Shown here: piece by piece, positions 1 to 6,986 of the stretch
How the letters are laid out: the number at the start of each line of letters is the position of its first letter
How positions within the stretch are numbered: position 1 is the stretch's first letter
Assembly: GCA_047974415.1 (NCBI GenBank)
Contig: JBKECH010000017.1
Span: 1-19,713 of the forward strand
DNA: 19,713 bases
From: JBKEAJ01 sp047974415
GTDB lineage: Bacteria; Bacteroidota; Bacteroidia; Bacteroidales; Prolixibacteraceae
Reading direction: 5' to 3'
Program-made: the position numbers and the translations under genes
The notes under the pieces: generated by a model
What the model was told of the DNA's origin: nothing
Database searches by the model: none
Seen by the model: the letters and a program-made list of their open reading frames with translations, nothing else

Positions 1-1
1 A

Positions 2-235
2 TTCCTTGCTAAAGCGAATGACATCGAAGTCGTTGATTTTATATCGAGATGTGTAAATGTCTGGACAGAAACTAAGGTTTCTCCTGAAATTGACCCCCTC
101 GCTTTTTCTCCCAATGGTCGCAAAAGAGAATCGACAAGTCGATTTGCAGAGCCTAATGTGGGCTCTGATACAAAGGCAGAAACAACGCCTTTGTGTAAAC
201 AATTACCAAAGAAAGGTAGGCGATTATGCAGATAA
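2..235 (+). CDS. C-terminal end of an unidentified protein upstream of mobC (partial)
   Basis: An open frame enters from the left edge and stops with TAA at 233-235, giving about 77 residues. I do not recognise the tail: it is polar, rich in Lys, Arg and Ser, and ends in a basic stretch (PKKGRRLCR). It overlaps the start of the mobC-like gene by 10 bases, which is typical of translational coupling, so it probably belongs to the same mobilization operon. In Bacteroides mobilizable elements this slot often holds a primase/toprim-type replication gene, but that is only an inference from position. Another open frame over the same stretch (57-269) is judged a shadow because this frame is open from the edge and ends at the mobC start. 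Confidence 0.5.
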   Translation, partial: FLAKANDIEVVDFISRCVNVWTETKVSPEIDPLAFSPNGRKRESTSRFAEPNVGSDTKAETTPLCKQLPKKGRRLCR

Positions 236-531
236 AGAGAAGCCGAAAGATCGAATGTCGAGTAAGTAATATGGAGAAACTTGCTTTGCAGAAGAAAGCC
301 CAGCAAGCTGGCGTAACATTATCGGATTACATCCGAAGCACGGCTCTAGATTATGACCTTGCCTACAAATTAACTTCGGAAGAAGTGGAATGCTACAAAG
401 AACTCACTCGGCTAAAGAATAACTTTCAGAACATTGCCAATTATATGAAGTACAAAGCTAATTTGGAGCTTCGGCAAGCTATTACGGATGTTATTGCTTT
501 GGTAAATCAACAACTCAAAAAGTTTTACTGA
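226..531 (+). CDS. mobC: MobC-type relaxosome accessory protein (ribbon-helix-helix)
   Basis: This 101-residue basic protein has the layout of plasmid MobC/relaxosome accessory proteins. A short N-terminal strand (KIECRVS, about residues 8-14) is followed by two helices around AGVTLSDYIRSTAL (about 28-41), as in a ribbon-helix-helix DNA-binding fold, then a helical C-terminus. Such proteins bind the transfer origin and help the relaxase open the nick site. The start at 226 is preceded by the purine-rich stretch AAAGAAAGG. Its stop shares one base with the start of the relaxase gene (TGATG at 529-533), so the two are coupled. The family call rests on sequence pattern and context; a different small RHH protein is possible but unlikely next to a relaxase. 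Confidence 0.75.
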   Translation: MQIKRSRKIECRVSNMEKLALQKKAQQAGVTLSDYIRSTALDYDLAYKLTSEEVECYKELTRLKNNFQNIANYMKYKANLELRQAITDVIALVNQQLKKFY

Positions 532-1349
532 TGATAGCAAAAGCAAGCTCTTGCATAGGTGGAACGGCATTGATTGGCTATGTGGTCAACCCTAAGAAAG
601 GTTACGAGTTGGAGCGAAACAATCTATCAGGAGTTAAGGCATCGGAATTGTACGAAAGTATGCGAGTTATTCAGAATCAAAACCTACGATGCAAGAACAA
701 TACGATTTCTATTGTCCTTTCTCCTGAAGTTGAAGACGGTAAGCGTTTGAGTGATGCGCAATGGAGGGATCTATCAAAACGCTTTCTGAATGGCTTGGGC
801 ATTGATGCAGATGATTCGCAATACTTGTGCTTTATTCACACTGAAAAGGAGCATAAGCACGTGCATATCATTATCAATCGGATAAACTACGATGGCACGC
901 CAGTTAAGGATAACTACATTGGTAAAAGAGCTCAGCGAGTTGCTCATGAACTAGCTTTAGAAATGGGATTGAAATCGGCAAGAGATATAAAACAGCAACG
1001 AGAGCAAAGCGAGAAGCAAAGGGCTAAACAGTTTCGGATGGACTTTAAGCAGGCTCACGAGGAAGTATCAAACCTGCAACCTACGAGTATCGAAGCATAC
1101 TGCCTGCTAATGAAGCCACGAGGCTTTGAAGTCAAACCCACAATCAACAAGCAAGGGAATGTTCAAGGCTATCGAGTAAAGAATATCCGCACAGGCGAAG
1201 ACCTCAAGTTATCACAGATTGATAGAAAGATTAAGCTCGATGACAAATTCTTTGAAGAACTGAAGCAAAGCAAAGAACAGCAAATGCAATCCGACATCGC
1301 CCTCAAACCACCAACAATACACAAACCCAAAAGGAGAATCAAATTATGA
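531..1349 (+). CDS. mobA: Relaxase / mobilization nuclease (MobA/VirD2 family)
   Basis: This 272-residue protein should nick one strand at the element's transfer origin and stay bound to the 5' end during conjugative transfer. The diagnostic metal-binding motif is visible as H110-V-H112-III-N116 within EHKHVHIIINRIN, matching the HxHxxxN motif of VirD2/MobA relaxases. The nicking tyrosine is probably Tyr17 (ALIGYVVNPKKGY), with Tyr25 as the alternative. The C-terminal third is Lys/Gln-rich and probably contacts DNA. The protein is slightly short but normal for Bacteroides mobilizable elements, which borrow the mating pore of a co-resident conjugative element. It overlaps the next gene by four bases (ATGA). 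No coupling ATPase or mating-pore gene is visible, so the element is mobilizable, not self-transmissible, as far as the window shows. Confidence 0.88.
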   Translation: MIAKASSCIGGTALIGYVVNPKKGYELERNNLSGVKASELYESMRVIQNQNLRCKNNTISIVLSPEVEDGKRLSDAQWRDLSKRFLNGLGIDADDSQYLCFIHTEKEHKHVHIIINRINYDGTPVKDNYIGKRAQRVAHELALEMGLKSARDIKQQREQSEKQRAKQFRMDFKQAHEEVSNLQPTSIEAYCLLMKPRGFEVKPTINKQGNVQGYRVKNIRTGEDLKLSQIDRKIKLDDKFFEELKQSKEQQMQSDIALKPPTIHKPKRRIKL

Positions 1350-1678
1350 CACGACTAAAGAAAACCACAAGCGTCCGCATTGAAGATGCTTTGGATATTG
1401 TATCAAGCAAAATTATTGACCTAGACAATACAGCAAAGCAACTGAAGCAAATAGAGCACAGCATTGCAAAGGAAGTCACAAGGGCGGAGAAAGTGAAAAT
1501 TGAAGTTCTTACAGGAAAACTTGAAGAATGCTTCGAACGCCATTATAAGAATGTCAAAGCAATGAACGAGGAGTTTGAGAGAAAGAACAAAATTTGGCGG
1601 TATGCCTATGTTCTAATTGGTATTGCTTTAGTGGCGATGTTTGTGGCTGGCGGAGTGGTATGGAGGTTTTATGGATAG
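1346..1678 (+). CDS. Small coiled-coil protein with C-terminal membrane anchor, mobilization operon
   Basis: This 110-residue protein starts inside the stop of the relaxase gene (ATGA overlap) and so is translated with it. Residues about 15-82 are highly charged and helical, consistent with a coiled coil. Residues about 86-106 form one transmembrane helix (AYVLIGIALVAMFVAGGVVW), and the chain ends WRFYG. This predicts a cytoplasmic domain held at the inner membrane, perhaps linking the relaxosome to the transfer pore, although that role is inferred from the operon only. I do not recognise a named family. The last 55 bases of the gene (1624-1678) recur at 4212-4266 at about 89 percent identity, next to the second cargo module, so the 3' end of this gene marks a recombination boundary. 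Confidence 0.7.
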   Translation: MTRLKKTTSVRIEDALDIVSSKIIDLDNTAKQLKQIEHSIAKEVTRAEKVKIEVLTGKLEECFERHYKNVKAMNEEFERKNKIWRYAYVLIGIALVAMFVAGGVVWRFYG

Positions 1679-1682
1679 AGAG

Positions 1683-2562
1683 CTACTTATGTTTTAGATA
1701 TTCCTCATTGTTTTTTAGAGTCACTTTTTGGTTATGTCCAGCGTTCATTACTTTGATTATTTTAGTTTTATAATCGTCATTATCTTTGTAAAAAAGATAT
1801 GCTTCCACATTTACCCTTCGTCCTTCCCATAGATTCTCCGCACTTTCTAATAGTCCCATATACTTGACAGAGTCTATATCTTCAGAAAATTCATTTCTAG
1901 AAAGCATTAAATTAAGATTTTTTTCAATTTCTATTGTGTCATTACTATCTATAAGTCCAATCATATCTATTGGAGTCTTATTGCTCCTTGGCTTATCAAA
2001 ATGCATTAAGCTTAATTTGTTAACAGCATCTACCTTGTACAGTTCTCTATTGCTTGGAGAACCTCCTCTACCAGTGCATATATATAAGTATAGCTCATTT
2101 CCAACAACTAAATAATTGTGGTCTATTAAATATCCCCCCAAAATTATCAACACTTCCCCCACCAATACTCAACAATTCATACTCCTTTTGCCTAAAATCA
2201 ACACCTTGTGAAAAGCTATATTCCTGCAGGGTTGCATGCATTCTCTTGTAAAGAAGTACATACAGCGTTCTATTCTCAATAAATGCGTCTATTATTTTTG
2301 GAATTGTTAGTATGTATTCAGGTTGTATAAATGGTAAATCAAGAATTTGAGAATCTAACTTCACAGTATTCAGAACTTTATTGTCAACCTTCTTTTCTAA
2401 CCACAACGACCATTCTTCTTTATCCCCTTCTACTTTTTTAAAATTCTGATATATAAATAAGCTATCTGATATTTGTATAGTTCTCATTTGTTTTAAATTT
2501 ATTTGTGCTATGGTTTGTATTGATCCGAATAAAACACATATTACTAATAGCAAAAACTTCAT
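1683..2562 (-). pseudogene. Frameshifted exported protein, diverged homologue of the putative immunity protein
   Basis: Two overlapping minus-strand frames (2562 to 2095 and 2165 to 1683) read as one 292-codon gene broken by a single base. The break is probably in a run of six G on the coding strand (2134-2139). Dropping one G gives a continuous FGGYLIDHNYLVVG and an exactly divisible length. The N-terminus (MKFLLLVICVLFGSIQTIAQ) is a Sec signal peptide, so the product would be periplasmic. It resembles the intact 312-residue exported protein at 4331-5269: NRTLYVLLY matches NRTLYLMLY, both are followed by a YxF stretch, and both have a Gly-rich strand region afterwards. Overall identity looks low. 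It begins 5 bases after a toxin remnant, mirroring the toxin-immunity order of the intact module. The frameshift may be real decay or a homopolymer sequencing error. Immunity function is inferred. Confidence 0.7.
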
Positions 2563-2567
2563 TTCCT

Positions 2568-2807
2568 TTATGTATTAGCATGTCTAGAATCACTAGATAT
2601 AATATAGGTATGTAAATTCTCATCTACAATTTCATCAAGGACAGTTTTTTTATCTTCAATCTTGAAACAAGCTATACTTGTAATATTATCGTTACAATAT
2701 GTAACTAGATTACTATCCATTTCGGAATATTCCAACCCATACGAGGGATCTAAAAAGAATCTTTTATTAAAAAATACCCAAATACTCCTCCATCCTCTGG
2801 TTGAATT
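2568..2807 (-). pseudogene. C-terminal remnant of a transglutaminase-like toxin joined to a PAAR-like gene start
   Basis: The minus-strand frame here encodes FLDPSYGLEYS and, further on, IACFKIED. These align with YYDPSYGIKSS and LFCKIDD in the last 110 residues of the intact effector at 5247-6977. Only this tail is left: the triad Asp is present, while the region that would carry the Cys is missing. At its upstream end, bases 2779-2807 copy the beginning of the DUF4280 gene (7301-7329), in a different reading frame from the toxin tail. So an internal deletion has joined codon ~10 of a PAAR-like gene to the toxin's last fifth. An IS then inserted immediately upstream. The open frame runs on into the IS to 2870, but those first residues come from IS sequence. 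A translated product is unlikely to be a working toxin. Confidence 0.72.
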
Positions 2808-2819
2808 AAGACCGTTGCA
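2808..2819. repeat. Left terminal inverted repeat of the IS
   Basis: AAGACCGTTGCA, the exact reverse complement of 4012-4023. It lies next to the GAATT target duplication at 2803-2807. Confidence 0.9.
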
Positions 2820-2940
2820 AAACAAGGTCAAATAATTTTCATTTTTGTTTCGGACCAAAATTTCAAGCATTTTTGATCAATTTTGAGACGATTGTTTTAA
2901 TTTTAGGCTTTTAAAGCCTTCTTTTTAGGGATATTCCTCC

Positions 2941-3981
2941 CTAAATTTTACAATTAGACGCAATTATCCCAGGACTCCGATAGAGGTTGTAGCAGATTGC
3001 CTCCATCAAGTTTTGAGAGTGCATCTTTGCAATTCCTCTGTATCGAGCTACGCCACCGCCAAACCATCGTTTTATTCCTCCAAAAGTCCGCTCCACTTTG
3101 AAGCGCGTTTTGCCAATCAGTTTGTTATACTTCTTTTCCCATGGAGTTAAAGGCTTATTGCGCTTGGCTTTCTTCAATATTCTATTTTTCAGTCCTCGTT
3201 TTTCTAATATAGCGTCGTTCTTAGCTGAGTTATACCCCTTATCTGCACTAACAGGAATGCCTGTTGGTAAGTCTGCAGCATCCAAAACATCTTCTAGATT
3301 AGAAACTTCGTTGGTACTTGCCGTGGTCGTCACAACCCCCAGAACTAAACCCTCTTCATCTGTGACGTGATGCTTCTTATATCCAAAATGAAACTTACCT
3401 CGCTTCTTTAACCACGTCCCATCTTTATCTACGCTATCTGCATACTTCTTTCTTACTTCACTTTGCTTTGGATCTTCTCGATCTTGGGTAACTTCATGTT
3501 CACTCTTGCCTTTGGGGCGAAGAGGAGTGTCAATTACACTTGCATCAACAATTGCTCCTTGTTTTACTATTATACCGTGAGCTTCTAATTGGCTATTGAT
3601 AAGCTTAAATAACTTGTTAAAAGCTCCGCTTTTAGTCATTGCTGTCCTAAAGCGACTTAAAGTGCTATGGTCTGGAGCTGATTGATCTATGGTCAAGCCA
3701 CAGAAATAGCTAAAAGAAATGCTATCATTTATCCGATCTTCTACTTCATAATCACTCAAGCCATACCAAAACTGGAGTAAGCACATCTTAAATAACAGCA
3801 AACCATTATAAGAGGGCTTGCCTGTAGCACTCTTGCCTTTTTGATAATTAGAACCGATCAAGCTACTTATAGAGTCCCAATCTAACAACTGATTTACTTG
3901 TGTGAAGAAGGTACGCTTTATCTTACGTGTCCTTGCGTTGCAGATGCTATCTGCCAAGGTCGGATGGTGTTCTTGTTTCAT
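2941..3981 (-). CDS. IS5-family DDE transposase
   Basis: This 346-residue transposase catalyses excision and insertion of the surrounding IS. It has the N-terminal domain typical of IS5-type enzymes (YQKGKSATGKPSYNGLLLFK region, then FWYGLSDYEVEDRI at about 71-84) and a full RNase H-like triad. The triad is Asp146 in IVDAS, Asp247 in SADKGY and Glu297 in KVERTFGGIKR. A charged insertion around residues 155-195 separates the first strand from the HFGYKKH motif. No stop or frameshift interrupts it, so the element may still be active. The start at 3981 lies about 30 bases inside the right terminal repeat, leaving little room for a promoter. Its GC content looks higher than the cargo around it, as expected for a separate arrival. 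Confidence 0.92.
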   Translation of the reverse strand: MKQEHHPTLADSICNARTRKIKRTFFTQVNQLLDWDSISSLIGSNYQKGKSATGKPSYNGLLLFKMCLLQFWYGLSDYEVEDRINDSISFSYFCGLTIDQSAPDHSTLSRFRTAMTKSGAFNKLFKLINSQLEAHGIIVKQGAIVDASVIDTPLRPKGKSEHEVTQDREDPKQSEVRKKYADSVDKDGTWLKKRGKFHFGYKKHHVTDEEGLVLGVVTTTASTNEVSNLEDVLDAADLPTGIPVSADKGYNSAKNDAILEKRGLKNRILKKAKRNKPLTPWEKKYNKLIGKTRFKVERTFGGIKRWFGGGVARYRGIAKMHSQNLMEAICYNLYRSPGIIASNCKI

Positions 3982-4011
3982 ACCTTAAAGGTACGAAAAT
4001 ACTTCCTACCG

Positions 4012-4023
4012 TGCAACGGTCTT
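4012..4023. repeat. Right terminal inverted repeat of the IS
   Basis: TGCAACGGTCTT, the exact reverse complement of 2808-2819. It is followed by the GAATT target duplication at 4024-4028. Confidence 0.9.
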
Positions 4024-4086
4024 GAATTAATACTCCCATAGTTAATAATATCAATTTAGTTTACATTGTCAAATATACATAAAAAT
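4024..4086 (-). pseudogene. Start codon and promoter region of a disrupted PAAR-like gene (copy of 7324-7386)
   Basis: This stretch matches the region around the start of the intact DUF4280 gene almost base for base. I see one extra base in the TTAATAATATC segment and one substitution in the TGTAAAC/TGTAAAT segment. On the minus strand it carries ATG at 4039 and the first codons (MGVLI) up to the IS junction, so the IS cut this gene near codon six. The promoter-like TATATTTG box is also preserved (CAAATATA on the plus strand, 4071-4078). The rest of the coding sequence survives only as 2779-2807 on the far side of the IS. Confidence 0.8.
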
Positions 4087-4120
4087 AAACAGGGAAATCG
4101 CTTTACCTTTATATCATTTG

Positions 4121-4217
4121 TATGATGGATCATAATACTTTTTCTCATCTCCTTTTTAAAAACAACAAAAACATGATCCCCAAAAAAGTGCATCGGATTT
4201 TTATTACCTTGTGCTTT
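4121..4217 (-). pseudogene. Short internal fragment of the toxin gene
   Basis: About 97 bases match 5539-5636 inside the intact effector gene with only a few substitutions and small indels. In the intact gene this segment encodes the part of the catalytic domain carrying His462 and Asp477 (WDHVFVVF to YYDPSYG). Here it is isolated, has no start and is interrupted by a small indel, so it is non-coding debris. Its left end lies about 35 bases from the promoter copy at 4024-4086. Its right end merges into the mobilization-gene fragment at a shared TGCTTTA, which marks an illegitimate recombination joint. Confidence 0.8.
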
Positions 4218-4266
4218 AGTGGCGATGTCTGTGGCTGGTGGGGTGATTTGGAGGTTTTATGGGTAG
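4212..4266 (+). pseudogene. 3' end fragment of the mobilization membrane-protein gene
   Basis: Fifty-five bases match the end of the small membrane-protein gene (1624-1678), with six mismatches by eye. They encode the equivalent of ALVAMSVAGGVIWRFYG followed by a stop. It lies 64 bases left of the intact immunity gene, just as the full-length gene lies a few bases left of the frameshifted immunity homologue. Without upstream sequence it cannot be expressed as a protein. It shows that the sequence next to the mobilization operon was duplicated together with a cargo module. Confidence 0.8.
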
Positions 4267-4330
4267 TAGGGTAATTTTCTTGTTAAGAAAAAATATTCTA
4301 ATTTATTATTTTATTCTAGTAATTGAGGTT

Positions 4331-5269
4331 TTATTCTGTTATTTCATTTTCTGAATAATTACCAATTAACCACCTTTTATTAAGGCTATCATATTGGATT
4401 ACCTCAATCTTCTCTGATTCATAACTGCGTTTAAAAAGGAAATAGGTTACATCATCAATATTATCGCTATGAGAACAACCAAATCCTCCTGATATATATC
4501 CTAAGTAATAAATATTGTTATTCTTATGTGGAAATACTTCTGTTAAGACCCGAACAATTTCATCATTTACTTTTTCTTCTTCATTATCTAAGTCTATCTC
4601 CTCAATACGACCAACACTATCTAGAAATTCATTTTCTATTGAATCTTGTAATTTTATTATCGACATCTTTTTTTGATTGTTGTCAAATCTTAGGAGCGAT
4701 GCACTTCCATTGCCAGAGAAGACCTCTGTTCCTGCAATATATTTTATAAATATATCATTTTCTGATAAAACTTTTATCTCTGAATGAAAAAAAGGATCTC
4801 CAAAATTCATATATGAGCCGAACACAGCATGACCTGAAAAATAAATATTTTTAACAAATTCTTTCTTTTCTTTAAACTCATATGTATACAAAAATATTTT
4901 TCCATAATTATATAACATTAGATACAATGTCCTATTTATTTTTACTGCGTCTCCAAAAATTATTTTCTTTCTGATGTCTCCTATAAAAATATCAGGCTCA
5001 CCACTATAGATACCTTTCCGTTCAAAATGCTCCAACAAAATAGAATCATTCACCTTATTATTGTATAGAATGATATCCCAACAAGTCATTTTATTATCAG
5101 AATCTGATGTAATAGCCATTTTAATATCTATATGCTCAATATGTTTAATGTATTCATCCATAACTTCATTGTTTATAATTTTATCTGTTTGACCTGCTCC
5201 TGATAAGGATGTCGTAAAAAGAATAACTGTTAGAATAATAATTTCTTTATAACTTAAATATGATTTCAT
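4331..5269 (-). CDS. Exported protein, putative periplasmic immunity protein for the adjacent toxin
   Basis: This 312-residue protein has an N-terminal Sec signal (hydrophobic residues about 9-22, cleavage likely after SGAGQ near 25-27) and no lipobox Cys, so it should be soluble in the periplasm. The mature part looks beta-rich with many charged residues; I recognise no named domain. The gene overlaps the end of the effector gene by 23 bases, the usual tight coupling of a toxin with its cognate immunity gene. It has a diverged homologue behind the toxin remnant on the left (1683-2562), so the pair toxin tail plus exported protein occurs twice. A periplasmic immunity factor would imply a toxin acting on the cell wall or another periplasmic target. 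The immunity role is inferred from context. Confidence 0.65.
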   Translation of the reverse strand: MKSYLSYKEIIILTVILFTTSLSGAGQTDKIINNEVMDEYIKHIEHIDIKMAITSDSDNKMTCWDIILYNNKVNDSILLEHFERKGIYSGEPDIFIGDIRKKIIFGDAVKINRTLYLMLYNYGKIFLYTYEFKEKKEFVKNIYFSGHAVFGSYMNFGDPFFHSEIKVLSENDIFIKYIAGTEVFSGNGSASLLRFDNNQKKMSIIKLQDSIENEFLDSVGRIEEIDLDNEEEKVNDEIVRVLTEVFPHKNNNIYYLGYISGGFGCSHSDNIDDVTYFLFKRSYESEKIEVIQYDSLNKRWLIGNYSENEITE

Positions 5270-6977
5270 CGTATGTTTTATAGGGAATTATGTCAGTGCT
5301 TTCATATATTTTGAATGATAAATACTTATCCATTTCTACTGTTTTTGTCATATATAGAAGAGGTAATTCCTTTTCACCTACTCTTAAAAGATCTATATAA
5401 GTCTTAGAATGTTTGGCATCAAAAAAAGGCATTCCTGTATCATCAATCTTGCAAAACAAAACTCCAGACAATGCTGATTTTGCATAAGACCTGAGTAACT
5501 CATTATCTTTTTTGAAAAAAACTGAGCTTTTTATACCATATGATGGATCATAATACTTTTTCTCATCTCCATTTTTAAAAACAACGAAAACATGATCCCA
5601 AAAAAAGTGCATCGGGTTTTTATTACCTTGTGCTTTATTGCCGTCTATAACTTCTTCAATTGGAGGTGCCGGATCTTTAATTGTCCAAGGAGCTACCAAA
5701 AAGATTGAATTGTAATACTCGCGTCGATTTACAGAATGTATATGTCCTCCTCCTATAGCTGAAGTAAAAGAAAACATGTCAATCTCTATACCCTGAGTTA
5801 ATGCAATATGTATAAAGAATGAAGCAAACTCACCACACCTAGAATCACCATTTCTTAACAGTCCACGTAAGCCCCTATCGAAATGTCCTCCATATAATGC
5901 ACTATTATTTCGCCAATATCCTAATCCTTCTGATAATTCCACATCTAAAAAATCTGTAAATTCTCTTGCTCTAAAGACTTTTAATGGTTCAAATTCCTTA
6001 AACATACCATCTAATATTTGTTCTTTCTCGTCTTCTTTGCCTTTCTCGTCTTTCGTGACTTCTTTTGTTTTATCAGATGAATACAAAACACTGCCTTGTT
6101 TACACCCTATCCAAAGTAAAGACTCTAAAATGTGCAATCTCTTGTTAAAAGAATTCTTTATTTGCATGTTGAGATGTTCGGAATCCATTATAGAGTCAAA
6201 CTTGCTAAACAAAGGATCCCTCCATGTTAAGTATAGCGTATTTCTACATGAACCTGCATTTATCCAAGACTTTCCATCCTCTGAATATTCAAAGATAAGC
6301 TCAAAATTTGGAAAGTACTTAATTGTGTCTTCATAGGGTATATTTGAACTTTGAAAGGTTATTTCAAATTCTCCCTCTGTTTTGCCTTCATTTATCTCAA
6401 AATTATATTTTTCATTTTTATCTCTTACTCTAAGTTTCGGATTGACTGAGAAAGGCTCATCGGTTAATACCTTAAATGTAGCCTCCATAATTATTTTATT
6501 TTGGCTAGATAGGGTTATGGGGATAGGATCTGGTTTTATATTTTTAAAGTCGTCTGGTTCTGTTCTCTTATTAAGCCAATGATAATATTTATCTTTACCT
6601 TTAAATTTATCCTTAAGAATGTATAACTTTTTATAATCTGAGAAATACATTATATCATCGCTACAAACATCGTATTTTGTTTTAAAATTAACTTTTGTAA
6701 CTATTAAATTTGCATCGCGCGAAGGCTCACTTCCATAATAATTCTTTTCTCCAGTAATAGCTTTGGCGACCCCTACATTCTTTACTTTCTCCGCTTCAAC
6801 TAGCTCATCAGTTGCCTTTGATATTTTTTTATGTCGAGATTTCTTAACTGCATTCAGTTCCCATTTTCCAGACTCTCTTACTGCATTTTCTTTTTCCCAA
6901 AGCTCTTCTAACTCTGATTTTTTATTATCAATATAGGTTTCAAGATCGCTCTCGGACATATTATTAAACTCTTCCAT
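5247..6977 (-). CDS. Putative contractile-injection-system effector with transglutaminase-like catalytic domain
   Basis: This 576-residue protein has no signal peptide, as expected for cargo delivered by an injection system. Residues 1-70 are charged and helical. Residues about 150-255 look like a beta-rich carbohydrate-binding or Ig-like domain. A Lys/Glu linker (about 302-320) leads to a C-terminal domain carrying Cys381 (GDSRCGEFASFF), His462 (WDHVFVVF) and Asp477 (YYDPSYG). This is the order and spacing of the Cys-His-Asp triad of transglutaminase-like proteins, which act as peptidases or acyl transferases. The residues after 481 have no clear match. It starts 9 bases after a PAAR-like gene and overlaps a putative immunity gene, the classic effector-module order. 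The catalytic assignment comes from motifs only; the substrate is unknown. Confidence 0.68.
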   Translation of the reverse strand: MEEFNNMSESDLETYIDNKKSELEELWEKENAVRESGKWELNAVKKSRHKKISKATDELVEAEKVKNVGVAKAITGEKNYYGSEPSRDANLIVTKVNFKTKYDVCSDDIMYFSDYKKLYILKDKFKGKDKYYHWLNKRTEPDDFKNIKPDPIPITLSSQNKIIMEATFKVLTDEPFSVNPKLRVRDKNEKYNFEINEGKTEGEFEITFQSSNIPYEDTIKYFPNFELIFEYSEDGKSWINAGSCRNTLYLTWRDPLFSKFDSIMDSEHLNMQIKNSFNKRLHILESLLWIGCKQGSVLYSSDKTKEVTKDEKGKEDEKEQILDGMFKEFEPLKVFRAREFTDFLDVELSEGLGYWRNNSALYGGHFDRGLRGLLRNGDSRCGEFASFFIHIALTQGIEIDMFSFTSAIGGGHIHSVNRREYYNSIFLVAPWTIKDPAPPIEEVIDGNKAQGNKNPMHFFWDHVFVVFKNGDEKKYYDPSYGIKSSVFFKKDNELLRSYAKSALSGVLFCKIDDTGMPFFDAKHSKTYIDLLRVGEKELPLLYMTKTVEMDKYLSFKIYESTDIIPYKTYDEIIFKL

Positions 6978-6986
6978 AATCTATAA

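Larger units (their letters stand above)
2808..4023 (-). mobile_element. Complete IS5-family insertion sequence, 1216 bp
   Basis: The element is bounded by perfect 12-bp terminal inverted repeats, AAGACCGTTGCA at 2808-2819 and TGCAACGGTCTT at 4012-4023. It carries one intact transposase gene. The flanks show a 5-bp target duplication, GAATT at 2803-2807 and 4024-4028. The empty site can be read directly from the undisrupted copy of the same sequence at 7324-7340, which confirms both the ends and the target. The insertion lies six codons into the start of a PAAR-like gene copy. The ends could be shifted one base inward, which would lengthen the apparent duplication to TGAATTA. The DDE transposase, the length and the short repeats fit the IS5 family. 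The exact subgroup is not determined here. Confidence 0.92.

Noticed and set aside
57..269. 70-residue open frame at the left edge
   Set aside because: It overlaps both a frame open from the window edge and the mobC-like gene. Composition and context favour those, so it is a shadow.
2095..2251. Plus-strand open frames opposite the immunity homologue
   Set aside because: They have no motifs, are low complexity, and lie antisense to a gene with homology support.
5247..6977. Effector as an NlpC/P60 amidase
   Set aside because: The Cys lies in RCGEF and the His and Asp come in DHVFVV and YDPSYG contexts with His before Asp by 15 residues. This fits a transglutaminase-like layout better than NlpC/P60.
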